A DNA stretch of 64,000 nt, from NCBI GenBank assembly GCA_034430155.1, contig DAOUET010000079.1, forward strand, positions 25,836-89,835, given 5' to 3'. Below are positions 1 through 7,496 of this stretch, one piece after another. The notes under the pieces are model-generated. The model was not told where the DNA came from. It ran no database searches and worked only from the letters and a program-made list of their open reading frames with translations. The DNA comes from DAOUET01 sp034430155 (GTDB lineage: Bacteria > Chloroflexota > Anaerolineae > Anaerolineales > UBA4823). The translations under genes were made by a program, and so were the position numbers. The first letter of the stretch is position 1, and the number at the start of each line of letters is the position of its first letter.

Positions 1-1
1 T

Positions 2-2215
2 GGCATTCATTATCACCGTACCCGAATCAGCGCATTGCATGAAGAACCCCTGTCACACAACCTGGTTCTCACCTACCAGGCTGACGGCGGTGTCCGTCAG
101 GAAGAAGAATTTGACTTGGTGGTGCTTTCGGTAGGTATGGAAATTTCGCCGTCCGTTCGCGACCTGGGTCGCAGGTTGGGAGTCGAGTTAGACGAATATG
201 GCTTTTGCCATATGGTACAGTTCAATCCAGTGGAAACCAGTCGCCCGGGGGTCTTCGCAGTAGGGCCTTTCCGTGAGCCAAAGGACATTTCCGAATCGGT
301 GGTTGAAGCCAGCAGCGCAGCTGCCTCAGCTGCGGCACGCATCAGCCCAGCACGCTTTTCGCTTACCACTGTACCTGAGTTTCCACCCGAACGTCGGGTT
401 AGTGGGGAGCCTCCACAGGTCGGAGTCTTCGTTTGTCATTGCGGTTCTAACATCGCAGGATTCCTCGATGTACCTGACGTCACAGAATACGCCCGCAGCT
501 TACCGTTTGTCGCCCACGCCGAGAATAACCTTTACACCTGTTCCCAGGATAGCATCCGCCACATTACCGAGGTGGTCAAAGAACGCCATCTTAATCGGGT
601 GGTGGTCGCCAGTTGCACGCCGCTTACCCATGCTCCGCTCTTTCAAGATAGTATTCGGGAGGCAGGCTTGAATCCCTACTTGTTCGAGATGGCCAATATC
701 CGCAACCAATGTTCGTGGGTCCATTCGAACGATCAGGAGGCAGCCACCCGCAAGGCCAAAGATTTAGTTCGGATGGCGGCAGCCCGCGCCGCCCTGCTGG
801 AGCCGCAAACCACCCTCGAATTGCCGGTGGAGCGTGCCGCCATGGTTATAGGGGGAGGGGCAGCCGGAATGACCGCCGCCCTCTTCCTGGCTGAGCAAGG
901 CTTTCCGGTCCACCTGGTGGAGAAAGAGGCCAGCCTGGGCGGTAACCTGCAACGAGTTTTCACTACCGCGCCACCGTTAAGTTCCAAGGAGCAGCCCAAA
1001 GATCCGCAAGACGTTTTGCAGCAGCTACTTGCTCAGGTATGGGCTCATTCGAATATCACCATACACTTGAATTCTCAAGTCGTATCCGCCAAAGGGTTTC
1101 GAGGCAATTTCACCAGCGTGATTAAAGGGAACGACAGCGCTAAGACCGAGATCAAGCACGGCGCTATCGTGATTGCCACTGGCGCTCAAGAATATCGAGG
1201 GCCTGAGTATGGCTATGGTCACCATCCAGGCGTGCTTACCCAAATGGAATTCGAGGCTTTGCTAACTGGCCGCAGCTCGGCTCATCAGCTTGATACACAC
1301 CAAAGCAGTGACCAGCTGCCGGATAGCATTGTGATGATCCAATGCGTTGGCCCTGCCGATCAATTCTGTAGTCGTATTTGCTGCACGGTCGCTTTGAAGA
1401 ATGCCCTGGCTTTCAAGCAGCGCAAACCGCATGGGCGCGTCGTAATTCTTTATAAGGACATCCGCGTCTATGGATTTAAAGAGCGCCTCTATACCCGCGC
1501 TCGCCAGGAAGGGGTAATCTTTGTACGTTACGATGACGCACATGCCCCTCATCTGGAAGCCGGTGAGGATGATCAAACCCGCTTGACCATTACCGCCTGG
1601 GATCTCAACTTGGGTCAGCCTATCCAGCTAAATCCAGATCTGCTGGTGCTGAGTATGCCGGTCGTTCCAGCAAATGACGTCAAGGAGCTGGCCGCGCTCT
1701 TCAAAGTGCCAGTCGATGCTGATGGCTTTTTCTCGGAAGCCCATGTGAAGCTGCGCCCGGTGGACTTTGCTACCGATGGCATCTTCATGGCGGGTATGGC
1801 TCATTACCCCAAACTCTTGGATGAAACCATGATCCAGGCGCAAGCAGCTGCGTCGCGGGCTGCCCGTGTACTTAGCCGGGAAACTTTGACTGCGGGAGGT
1901 CGTGTGGCAGTGGTGGACGAGCTCATGTGCACGGGATGCCTTACCTGTGTGCGAATATGCCCTTTCAACGTGCCCCAGATTCAATCGAACCTGACCGGTG
2001 TGGGGAATATTATGGGAGCAGCTTATATCGAGCCATCTGTTTGCCAGGGATGCGGCTTATGCGCAGCTGAATGCCCCGCCAGAGCTATTCAGTTGATGCA
2101 TTACACCGATGCACAAATGACAGCTAAGGTCAGCGCATTATTGGATTCAAATACAGGATTTGTACCTTTGGAGGAGTTAACGGTAAGTGACAATTTAGCG
2201 TCACGGTCACAATGA
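2..2215 (+). CDS. hdrA: HdrA-like FAD/4Fe-4S subunit, tandem-module form, 5' end cut by window
   Basis: The reading frame is open from base 2, so the true start lies upstream. The first ~110 residues look like the tail of one HdrA module (LSVGMEISP and GVFAVGPFREPKDI are typical). A second complete HdrA module follows: VFVCHCGSNIAG, then ASCTPLTHAPLF and NIRNQCSWVH. Next comes an FAD-binding VIGGGAAGMTAA motif near residue 290, and at the C-terminus two 4Fe-4S motifs (CTGCLTCVRICP and CQGCGLCAAECP). HdrA carries the bifurcating FAD in heterodisulfide-reductase-type complexes. The stop overlaps the start of the MvhD gene (ATGA), and metV, metF and hdrCB follow on the same strand. The role is therefore probably electron bifurcation or confurcation in a methylene-H4F reductase complex. 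Family assignment is secure; substrate and electron partners are inferred from context. Confidence 0.93.
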   Translation, partial: GIHYHRTRISALHEEPLSHNLVLTYQADGGVRQEEEFDLVVLSVGMEISPSVRDLGRRLGVELDEYGFCHMVQFNPVETSRPGVFAVGPFREPKDISESVVEASSAAASAAARISPARFSLTTVPEFPPERRVSGEPPQVGVFVCHCGSNIAGFLDVPDVTEYARSLPFVAHAENNLYTCSQDSIRHITEVVKERHLNRVVVASCTPLTHAPLFQDSIREAGLNPYLFEMANIRNQCSWVHSNDQEAATRKAKDLVRMAAARAALLEPQTTLELPVERAAMVIGGGAAGMTAALFLAEQGFPVHLVEKEASLGGNLQRVFTTAPPLSSKEQPKDPQDVLQQLLAQVWAHSNITIHLNSQVVSAKGFRGNFTSVIKGNDSAKTEIKHGAIVIATGAQEYRGPEYGYGHHPGVLTQMEFEALLTGRSSAHQLDTHQSSDQLPDSIVMIQCVGPADQFCSRICCTVALKNALAFKQRKPHGRVVILYKDIRVYGFKERLYTRARQEGVIFVRYDDAHAPHLEAGEDDQTRLTITAWDLNLGQPIQLNPDLLVLSMPVVPANDVKELAALFKVPVDADGFFSEAHVKLRPVDFATDGIFMAGMAHYPKLLDETMIQAQAAASRAARVLSRETLTAGGRVAVVDELMCTGCLTCVRICPFNVPQIQSNLTGVGNIMGAAYIEPSVCQGCGLCAAECPARAIQLMHYTDAQMTAKVSALLDSNTGFVPLEELTVSDNLASRSQ

Positions 2216-2637
2216 GAGGATTCGTTATGGATGAGCTATCTCTTCAGATTGTCGCTTATTGCTGTGAACATTGCGCCTACGCGGCAGCTGATCTCGCTGG
2301 CGGGCTGCGAATGCAGTATTCTCCGGCGATAAAAATCGTGCAGTTGCCTTGTACGGGCAAATTGGATGCCCTCATGGTTCTGAAGGCCATCGAGGATGGC
2401 GTAGATGGTGTGATGGTCGCTGGTTGACTTCCTGGTGATTGCCATTACCTGGAAGGTAATCTCAACGCCAAACGCCGGATCGAGCACATCCAATATTTGC
2501 TGGAGAAAATCGGCCTGGAGGACGAGCGAGTTCGTATGTTCTATATGTCCGCTGCTATGGCTGGTCAATTCGTTTCAGCCACCGAAGAGATGGTTGCACA
2601 AATTTCGAACTTGGGTCCAAACCCTTTGAGAAAATAA
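2212..2637 (+). CDS. mvhD: MvhD-family 2Fe-2S electron-transfer subunit with in-frame TGA read as selenocysteine
   Basis: The frame reads 71 codons, one TGA (2425-2427), then 69 further codons to TAA. The full product of about 141 aa has the normal MvhD length. Family motifs lie on both sides of the TGA: CCEHCAYAAADLAG and LPCTGKLD before it, GDCHYLEGN directly after it. The usual motif is G-C-x-P-G-D-C-H-Y, so the TGA replaces the first cysteine of this pair. A perfect 7-bp hairpin with a GGA loop begins 16 nt after the TGA and fits a bacterial SECIS element. MvhD passes electrons between HdrA and a partner oxidoreductase. The gene overlaps hdrA by 4 nt and an alternative ATG start lies at 2227. 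A gene finder would call this two broken fragments. No selA, selB or selC lies in the window, so decoding capacity is inferred. Confidence 0.9.
2428..2466 (+). promoter_or_regulatory. Putative bacterial SECIS element in mvhD mRNA
   Basis: Immediately 3' of the TGA at 2425-2427 lies a perfect stem, ATTACCT (2444-2450) with AGGTAAT (2454-2460), closed by a GGA loop. The spacing from TGA to loop is 23 nt, and a G sits in the first loop position. Both match the known rules for bacterial SECIS elements, which recruit SelB to recode UGA. The stem sits inside the conserved coding sequence. Confidence 0.75.
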
Positions 2638-2691
2638 CCTGCCTTACCTGTGAAAATAGGTAAATCCGCTTTTTATTATTAGGAGTACCTC

Positions 2692-3375
2692 ATGATAATT
2701 GCAGAACAAAAACCCCTGGAAGAGATAAAGGCTCTGGTCGGTGATGCCCATAAGGTGTTGGTAGTGGGCTGCGGCACCTGTGTGACGGTATGCTTTGCGG
2801 GTGGTGCCCGTGAAGCTGCTATAATATCCGCTTCGCTACGCATGACCTCCAAGCTGGCTGGTAATCCTAAAGAAGTCAGCGACGTAACTGTTCAGCGCCA
2901 ATGTGAGTGGGAGTATTTAGATGAAATCGCTGATCAGGTCAAGGAAGCAGATCTGGTGCTTTCTCTGGGCTGTGGCATCGGCGTCCAGGCCATGGTGGAG
3001 CATTTCCCTGACGCCTGGGTTGTTCCGGGACTCAACACCACTTTCATGGGATTACCCACCGAACAAGGCGTCTGGGTTGAGCGCTGCGCCGCCTGTGGAG
3101 ATTGTATATTGGGTCTAACCGGTGGCATTTGTCCGATTGCCCGTTGTTCTAAGTCGCTCCTGAACGGACCGTGCGGAGGTTCTGAGGCAGGACACTGTGA
3201 AATTAGCCCTGAGATCCCCTGTGCCTGGCAATTGATTTATGACCGTTTGTCTAGCAAAGGTAAGCTGGATGTCCTTTTGGAAATCCGACCGCCTAAGAAT
3301 TGGCGTACCTCGAGGGATGGCGGCCCGCGCAAGATCGTCCGCGAAGACTTGCGCTTGGCTTCCGAGGAGGAATAG
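2692..3375 (+). CDS. metV: MetV, methylene-tetrahydrofolate reductase partner subunit
   Basis: This 227-aa protein matches the MTHFR C-terminal/MetV family. It has an N-terminal CGTC motif (GCGTCVTVC, near residue 26), LSLGCGIGVQA in the middle, and a cysteine-rich C-terminal half (CAACGDCILGLTGGICP, CSKSLLNGPCGG) that can bind an Fe-S cluster or zinc. In acetogens MetV partners MetF and supplies electrons for reduction of 5,10-methylene-H4F to 5-methyl-H4F. An AGGAG-like site (TTAGGAGTACCTC) precedes the ATG. metF starts 3 nt after its stop, so the two are translationally coupled. Its position between an HdrA/MvhD pair and metF/hdrCB is like the Moorella-type met-hdr cluster. Confidence 0.93.
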   Translation: MIIAEQKPLEEIKALVGDAHKVLVVGCGTCVTVCFAGGAREAAIISASLRMTSKLAGNPKEVSDVTVQRQCEWEYLDEIADQVKEADLVLSLGCGIGVQAMVEHFPDAWVVPGLNTTFMGLPTEQGVWVERCAACGDCILGLTGGICPIARCSKSLLNGPCGGSEAGHCEISPEIPCAWQLIYDRLSSKGKLDVLLEIRPPKNWRTSRDGGPRKIVREDLRLASEEE

Positions 3376-3378
3376 ACC

Positions 3379-4428
3379 ATGACAGCAGAAATAAGCAGTA
3401 ACGGTTACCTGGTGGGCTCGAACCTGGAACGCGTCCTTCGAGCTGACCATTTCGCAGTCACCGCTGAACTCGGTCCCCCGCAGAGTGCTGACGGGAGTGT
3501 CATAAACCAGAAAGCCATCCTATTGAAGGGTTATTGTGATGCAGTCAACATCACCGATAACCAGACCGCCATCGTTCGCATGTCCAGCATCGGTGCGGGC
3601 GCAATCCTGGTAAGGGAAGGTCTTGAACCGGTTATTCAAATGACTTGCCGGGACCGCAACCGGTTAGCCATCCAGAGCGACCTCTTGGGTGCCTACGCCT
3701 TAGGCATGCGCAACCTGCTTTGCCTGACTGGCGACCACCAGACCTTCGGCAACCATCCCACCGCTAAGAACGTTTTCGACCTTGACTCGCTCCAACTGAT
3801 CGAGATGGTCACCGCCATGCGCGATGAGCACGTTTTTCAATGTGGCGATGCCTTCAAAGGGCTCGAGCCTCGCTTCTTCATCGGGGCAGCCGCGGCCCCC
3901 TTTGCCGATCCGATCGAGTTTCGTCCCTATCGCCTGGCTAAGAAGGTAAAGGCTGGGGTGAATTTCATTCAAACCCAGCTGGTCTACGATATTGAGGCGT
4001 TTGAAGCGTATATGGAGAAAGTACGCGCTCTCGGCATGCATGAGCTGGCTTATATTCTGGCTGGAGTCGGTCCGCTGAAGAGTCCCGGTATGGCGCGCTA
4101 TATGAAAAACAGCGTTCCGGGCATCCTTGTTCCGGATGAACTGATCGAAAGGATGCAAAAGGCCGGCGAACCCTGGGCTGGCAAAAGCAAGGATGAATTA
4201 ACCAAAGAGGACAAAAAGGCCCGGTCAGAGGCCTGGAAATCAGAAGGCACTAAGATCTGTATAGAGTTGATTCAGCAACTGCAAAAGCTCGAGGGAGTAG
4301 CCGGCGTGCATATCATGGCGATCGAATGGGAAGAAGCTGTCAAGCCAATCGTGGAGGGTGCAGGTTTATATCCTCGACCAGTGGTTGAAACAGCCGGTTC
4401 GGTATCTCAGGAGGCTGCAAATGGATGA
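3379..4428 (+). CDS. metF: MetF, 5,10-methylenetetrahydrofolate reductase
   Basis: This 349-aa TIM-barrel enzyme reduces 5,10-methylene-H4F to 5-methyl-H4F in the methyl branch of the Wood-Ljungdahl pathway, or runs the reverse oxidation. Visible family signatures are VTAELGPPQSADG near the N-terminus, DAVNITDNQTAIVRMSS, NLLCLTGDHQ, and a GVNFIQTQLVYDIEAFEAYM strand. It is longer than E. coli MetF (about 296 aa). A lysine-rich insert near residues 265-290 (WAGKSKDELTKEDKKA) precedes a final barrel segment. The start follows metV by 3 nt with a GAGGAGG site just upstream. Its 3' end overlaps the start of hdrCB by 8 nt. Confidence 0.95.
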   Translation: MTAEISSNGYLVGSNLERVLRADHFAVTAELGPPQSADGSVINQKAILLKGYCDAVNITDNQTAIVRMSSIGAGAILVREGLEPVIQMTCRDRNRLAIQSDLLGAYALGMRNLLCLTGDHQTFGNHPTAKNVFDLDSLQLIEMVTAMRDEHVFQCGDAFKGLEPRFFIGAAAAPFADPIEFRPYRLAKKVKAGVNFIQTQLVYDIEAFEAYMEKVRALGMHELAYILAGVGPLKSPGMARYMKNSVPGILVPDELIERMQKAGEPWAGKSKDELTKEDKKARSEAWKSEGTKICIELIQQLQKLEGVAGVHIMAIEWEEAVKPIVEGAGLYPRPVVETAGSVSQEAANG

Positions 4429-5845
4429 CAACCTGCAACCCACCGCAGAACCGTTGATCATTAACACCGATTTAGCACAGCGCATCCAGGATGAACTGGG
4501 GCAGAACGTTTACCTTTGTTACCAGTGTGTAAAGTGCACCAGCGGATGCCCCGTTGGTGAGTTCTTCGATTGGCAACCAAACCAGGTCATGCGAGCGTTG
4601 CAGTTGGGCCAGGAGGCTATCGCATTAAATTCGCAAACGCCCTGGTTGTGTGCCTCCTGCCAAACCTGCACCACTCGCTGCCCTCAGGGCTTAGACATTA
4701 CTGCCATCATGGAGTTCCTCACCCGGGAAGCTTTAGACCGCGGCATCAAACCACCCGTTACGGAAGTCAATATCTTCAATGAAGCCTTCATGCGTGAGGT
4801 GCGCCTGTGGAGACGGGCGTATGAATTGGGTCTTATGGTAGAGATGAAACTTCGCACCCGCGACTTATTGAGTGATATGGACCTGGGCGTTAAGATGATC
4901 CGTAAGAATAAGCTGCCTTTTCTACCCAGCCCATCCCTCGCACCCCGCAAAGTCAAGCCCGTTCCTGGTGCTACCAATGCGGTGGCATACTATCCGGGTT
5001 GCTCGCTGCATTCCACATCGGCTGAATTCAACCATTCGGCTCAAGCAGTTTGCCAAGCGCTTGATTTTACCCTCATTGAACCGCACGGATGGGTGTGCTG
5101 CGGTAGCAGCGCAGCTCATCGGGCTGACCCCTATCAAGGCTTGCGATTGCCCATGGAGAACTTGGCGCTGATCGAACAGAGCGGTTTCCGAGAAGTGACC
5201 ATGCCCTGTGCGGCATGTTTTAACCGTCACAAAGCTGCGCAATACGAGATCCATAATGACAATCGACGCAAGCTATCCATTGATAAAGATCTTGGCTATA
5301 CATACCGGGATACCGTAGAAGTCACCACCTTGGTTGAAGCTATCCACAACCATGTTGGCAAAGAAGCAGTAGCTGATAAAGTCACCAGACCATTGAAAAG
5401 CTTGCGAGTGGTTTGCTATTATGGCTGTTTGATAACGCGCCCTCCCCAGGTAACCGGTGTGCAACATTATGAGAATCCTACGGATATGGATGAGTTGATG
5501 ACTGCTTTAGGCGCAGAAGTGTTGGATTGGTCGTACAAAACTACTTGCTGTGGCGCCTCGCATTCCCTCACCCGGCCGGACATAGTCCTAAAGCTGAGCG
5601 GCAATCTGATTCGTCACGCACGCGCCACTGGCGCAGAGGCTATAGTGGTAGCCTGCCCTCTCTGCCATCTCAACCTGGACGCCCGCCAGTTTCAAATGAA
5701 ACTTGAAGAACCCTTGCCGGTGTTATTTTTCACCCAATTGATGGCTGTGGCACTCGGCTTACCGCCGAAGGCATCAGCCTTGCACAAGAATTTGGTCGAT
5801 CCTCGACCGCTTCTACAAACGAAATCCTTGATAGATACTTCCTAA
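4421..5845 (+). CDS. HdrC-HdrB fusion protein
   Basis: A 474-aa product. I take ATG 4421 because a strong CAGGAG lies just upstream. The HdrC part (about residues 25-100) has two 4Fe-4S motifs, CYQCVKCTSGCP and CASCQTCTTRCP. The HdrB part follows, with two CCG-type domains: YYPGCSLHST with WVCCGSSAAH and MPCAACFNRH, then YYGCLITRP with TTCCGASHSL and VACPLCHLN. In methanogens HdrB carries noncubane clusters and reduces heterodisulfide. In bacterial Met-Hdr complexes the HdrCB part is thought to relay electrons between HdrA and MetFV. Separate hdrC and hdrB genes are the usual arrangement. It is the last gene of the cluster. Confidence 0.92.
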   Translation: MDDNLQPTAEPLIINTDLAQRIQDELGQNVYLCYQCVKCTSGCPVGEFFDWQPNQVMRALQLGQEAIALNSQTPWLCASCQTCTTRCPQGLDITAIMEFLTREALDRGIKPPVTEVNIFNEAFMREVRLWRRAYELGLMVEMKLRTRDLLSDMDLGVKMIRKNKLPFLPSPSLAPRKVKPVPGATNAVAYYPGCSLHSTSAEFNHSAQAVCQALDFTLIEPHGWVCCGSSAAHRADPYQGLRLPMENLALIEQSGFREVTMPCAACFNRHKAAQYEIHNDNRRKLSIDKDLGYTYRDTVEVTTLVEAIHNHVGKEAVADKVTRPLKSLRVVCYYGCLITRPPQVTGVQHYENPTDMDELMTALGAEVLDWSYKTTCCGASHSLTRPDIVLKLSGNLIRHARATGAEAIVVACPLCHLNLDARQFQMKLEEPLPVLFFTQLMAVALGLPPKASALHKNLVDPRPLLQTKSLIDTS

Positions 5846-6406
5846 AATCACCCCCGGTTGTCTATCAAGTAGATCACTGATGATCTGGTGAATACTTTGG
5901 GATGCCTCTATCCTAAACGGGCTGTCAGGAGAGCTAACTATGATTCCGGTGGCGGTTGGCTCCCTTGGCGCTTCAAAGATGGCAAGAGGTTCTGACAGCT
6001 CTCACCACGATCATCCGGAAATTTTAAGTGATTTGTGCAAGCAACCTTTTACCTGAGGCTGGCTGCCTCTTCGAAATAATCCCCGGTTGTTAAACAACTA
6101 ATCTAGGCGCGTAAAATCGATTATCCTTGAAGCGGAAAAAGGGCTGATAGGGATTTTCCGCCATTATTGAAATCGCTTTACTTCTCATTGAGGTGACGCC
6201 AAGTCTCACTCAAATGGCAAATTATAGCGATATCGTTAGGGTGTACCTGCCATCTTATTATTTATGAGGGGAGTAAATCGGGGTTATATAAAGGTAATAG
6301 CTTCCATAGAAAGTTTTGTTAAAAGACACCTCGGAGGCTTGCTCTTATTGGGAACCGTAGGGCTAGTCGGAACGTCAAATTATTAAGCAAAAGGAGAGGT
6401 GCAGCC
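5846..6406. other. Intergenic stretch after the hdr-met cluster
   Basis: No convincing gene is seen in these 561 bases. An 8-bp stem, GCGGAAAA paired with TTTTCCGC, near 6131-6160 could be a weak terminator for the upstream operon. A 38-codon frame at 5940-6056 has a possible GGAG site but no recognisable protein features. The last ~20 bases hold the ribosome binding site of the small membrane peptide that follows. Confidence 0.4.
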
Positions 6407-6511
6407 ATGATTACCCTAATAGCCCTGATCTTATTTATTGTACTATCTGCTTTGGCCTTATGGGTCTGCTCCGAGATCATGTGGCGAAACAGCCACTTCA
6501 ACGATCAATAG
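6407..6511 (+). CDS. Small single-span membrane peptide (34 aa), unknown function
   Basis: A short frame with a good ribosome binding site (AAAGGAGAGG, about 8 nt before ATG) encodes 34 residues. It starts MITLIALILFIVLSALALWV, one hydrophobic span of about 20 residues, followed by a short polar tail rich in Asn and His. I do not recognise a family. The resemblance to KdpF-like or other one-span peptides is only in size. It stands alone between the hdr-met cluster and a degraded gene. The RBS and clean hydrophobic profile are the only support. Confidence 0.4.
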   Translation: MITLIALILFIVLSALALWVCSEIMWRNSHFNDQ

Positions 6512-6534
6512 CGTTGCTCTGATACCTTGCATGT

Positions 6535-6857
6535 TTAACCGGTGCGGGTTGAGACCTCAATCACGATCAGTCCCAGCTTTCTGGCATTGCCCAATCGGTC
6601 CGGGGCTGTGATGATGATATTCAATTCACCGGTTTGGCTGACCGGTCCGATCTGGCTGGTGAAAGTTCGGTCGCCAATCCGCTCTTCGACCACCGCAACG
6701 GGCGACCTCATGGCGCGGGACAGCTCCTCAAATTCAGGCAAGCTAAAAGGCAAAAGCCCTTGGGGTATTCAAGTTGTTCGCCGGGGAGATCCAGGGCGGC
6801 CTCTCGCTCTACTCCCTACAAGATAGCACCCTCGACCGTATTTAGATCATCAGGCAT
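6535..6857 (-). pseudogene. Possible degraded gene, family not recognised
   Basis: On the minus strand a GGAGGCAGATTT site precedes ATG at 6857 and a start reading MPDDLNTVEGAIL. A TAG follows, then the same frame continues (GVEREAALDLPGEQLEYPKG). After a shift of frame near 6750 the sequence reads on as SLPEFEELSRAMRSPVAVV and ends with QIGPVSQTGELNIIITAPDR and a TAA. The protein-like composition in successive frames suggests one gene broken by a stop and a frameshift. No family is recognised, so this could be chance. Confidence 0.3.
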
Positions 6858-7072
6858 AATAAATCTGCCTCCTTTCCTCTGGAAACAAACGCATCCCCAG
6901 AAAGTGGTTACATTATCACGGGAACAATGCTCTTGCGGGCTTGATCGGAGTGACGGATGTTTTGAGCAGGTGATCGAAAACCTCAGCAAGAGGTCTTTGT
7001 GTACTGGCATGTCCGAACCTAGGACAGAAATCAAGGTTACGTGGTTTGGATCTGATCATCCCCGATTCCCCC

Positions 7073-7137
7073 TTGACGGACCGCATTTATTCCTGTAGTA
7101 TGTAGTTACTCGACATGACGTAAGACGACACATACTA
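7073..7137 (+). promoter_or_regulatory. padR promoter with overlapping inverted repeat (candidate PadR operator)
   Basis: A near-consensus promoter lies upstream of the padR gene: TTGACG at 7073-7078, a 17-bp spacer, and TAGTAT at 7096-7101. An exact 8-bp inverted repeat, TAGTATGT (7096-7103) and ACATACTA (7130-7137), covers the -10 element and the likely transcription start. PadR regulators often bind ATGT...ACAT palindromes and repress their own operon, so autoregulation is likely but inferred. Confidence 0.6.
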
Positions 7138-7142
7138 TTAAA

Positions 7143-7496
7143 ATGAATGCAATTCATGACCCGCAGGAAGACCTGCCTCTGACTGAATCTACTTTTTTCA
7201 TCCTGCTCAGCCTGGCGCCGAAGCCTAAACACGGCTATGCCATCATTAAAGAGGTGGAGGTGCTGAGTGGAGAGCGGGTGAGATTGAGCACCGGCACGTT
7301 ATATGGCGCTCTCAAACGTTTGTTGGGAAAGGGCTGGATCAAGCGTTTTAACCAATCTGGGGATGATGAGACCGGTCGAGAGCGTAAATCTTACACCCTG
7401 ACCAATTATGGGCGGTATGTACTCAACGCCGATATTGATCGCTTACAGAAGATGGTTAATACCGCTCAAAAATTTTCCATGGGAGGGCAGCGGTGA
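7143..7496 (+). CDS. PadR-family transcriptional regulator
   Basis: A 117-aa winged-helix regulator. Family marks are the opening LTESTFFILLSLAPKPKHGYAIIKEVE, the LSTGTLYGALKRLLGKGWI recognition and wing region, and ESGDDETGRERKSYTLT-like wing residues, followed by a short helical tail for dimerisation. Members usually repress their own operon and an adjacent membrane protein or transporter. Here the next gene starts inside the padR stop (GTGA overlap at 7493), so the two are translationally coupled. The inverted repeat over the promoter is a plausible operator. The ligand is unknown. Confidence 0.9.
   Translation: MNAIHDPQEDLPLTESTFFILLSLAPKPKHGYAIIKEVEVLSGERVRLSTGTLYGALKRLLGKGWIKRFNQSGDDETGRERKSYTLTNYGRYVLNADIDRLQKMVNTAQKFSMGGQR

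Noticed and set aside
2425..2427. Reading the TGA as a true stop, giving a 71-aa gene and a separate fragment
   Set aside because: Family motifs continue in the same frame, the total length is normal and a SECIS-like stem follows, so recoding explains the data better.
5940..6056. 38-codon frame with a possible GGAG site
   Set aside because: Composition is not protein-like, no family or membrane span is visible, and nothing else supports it.
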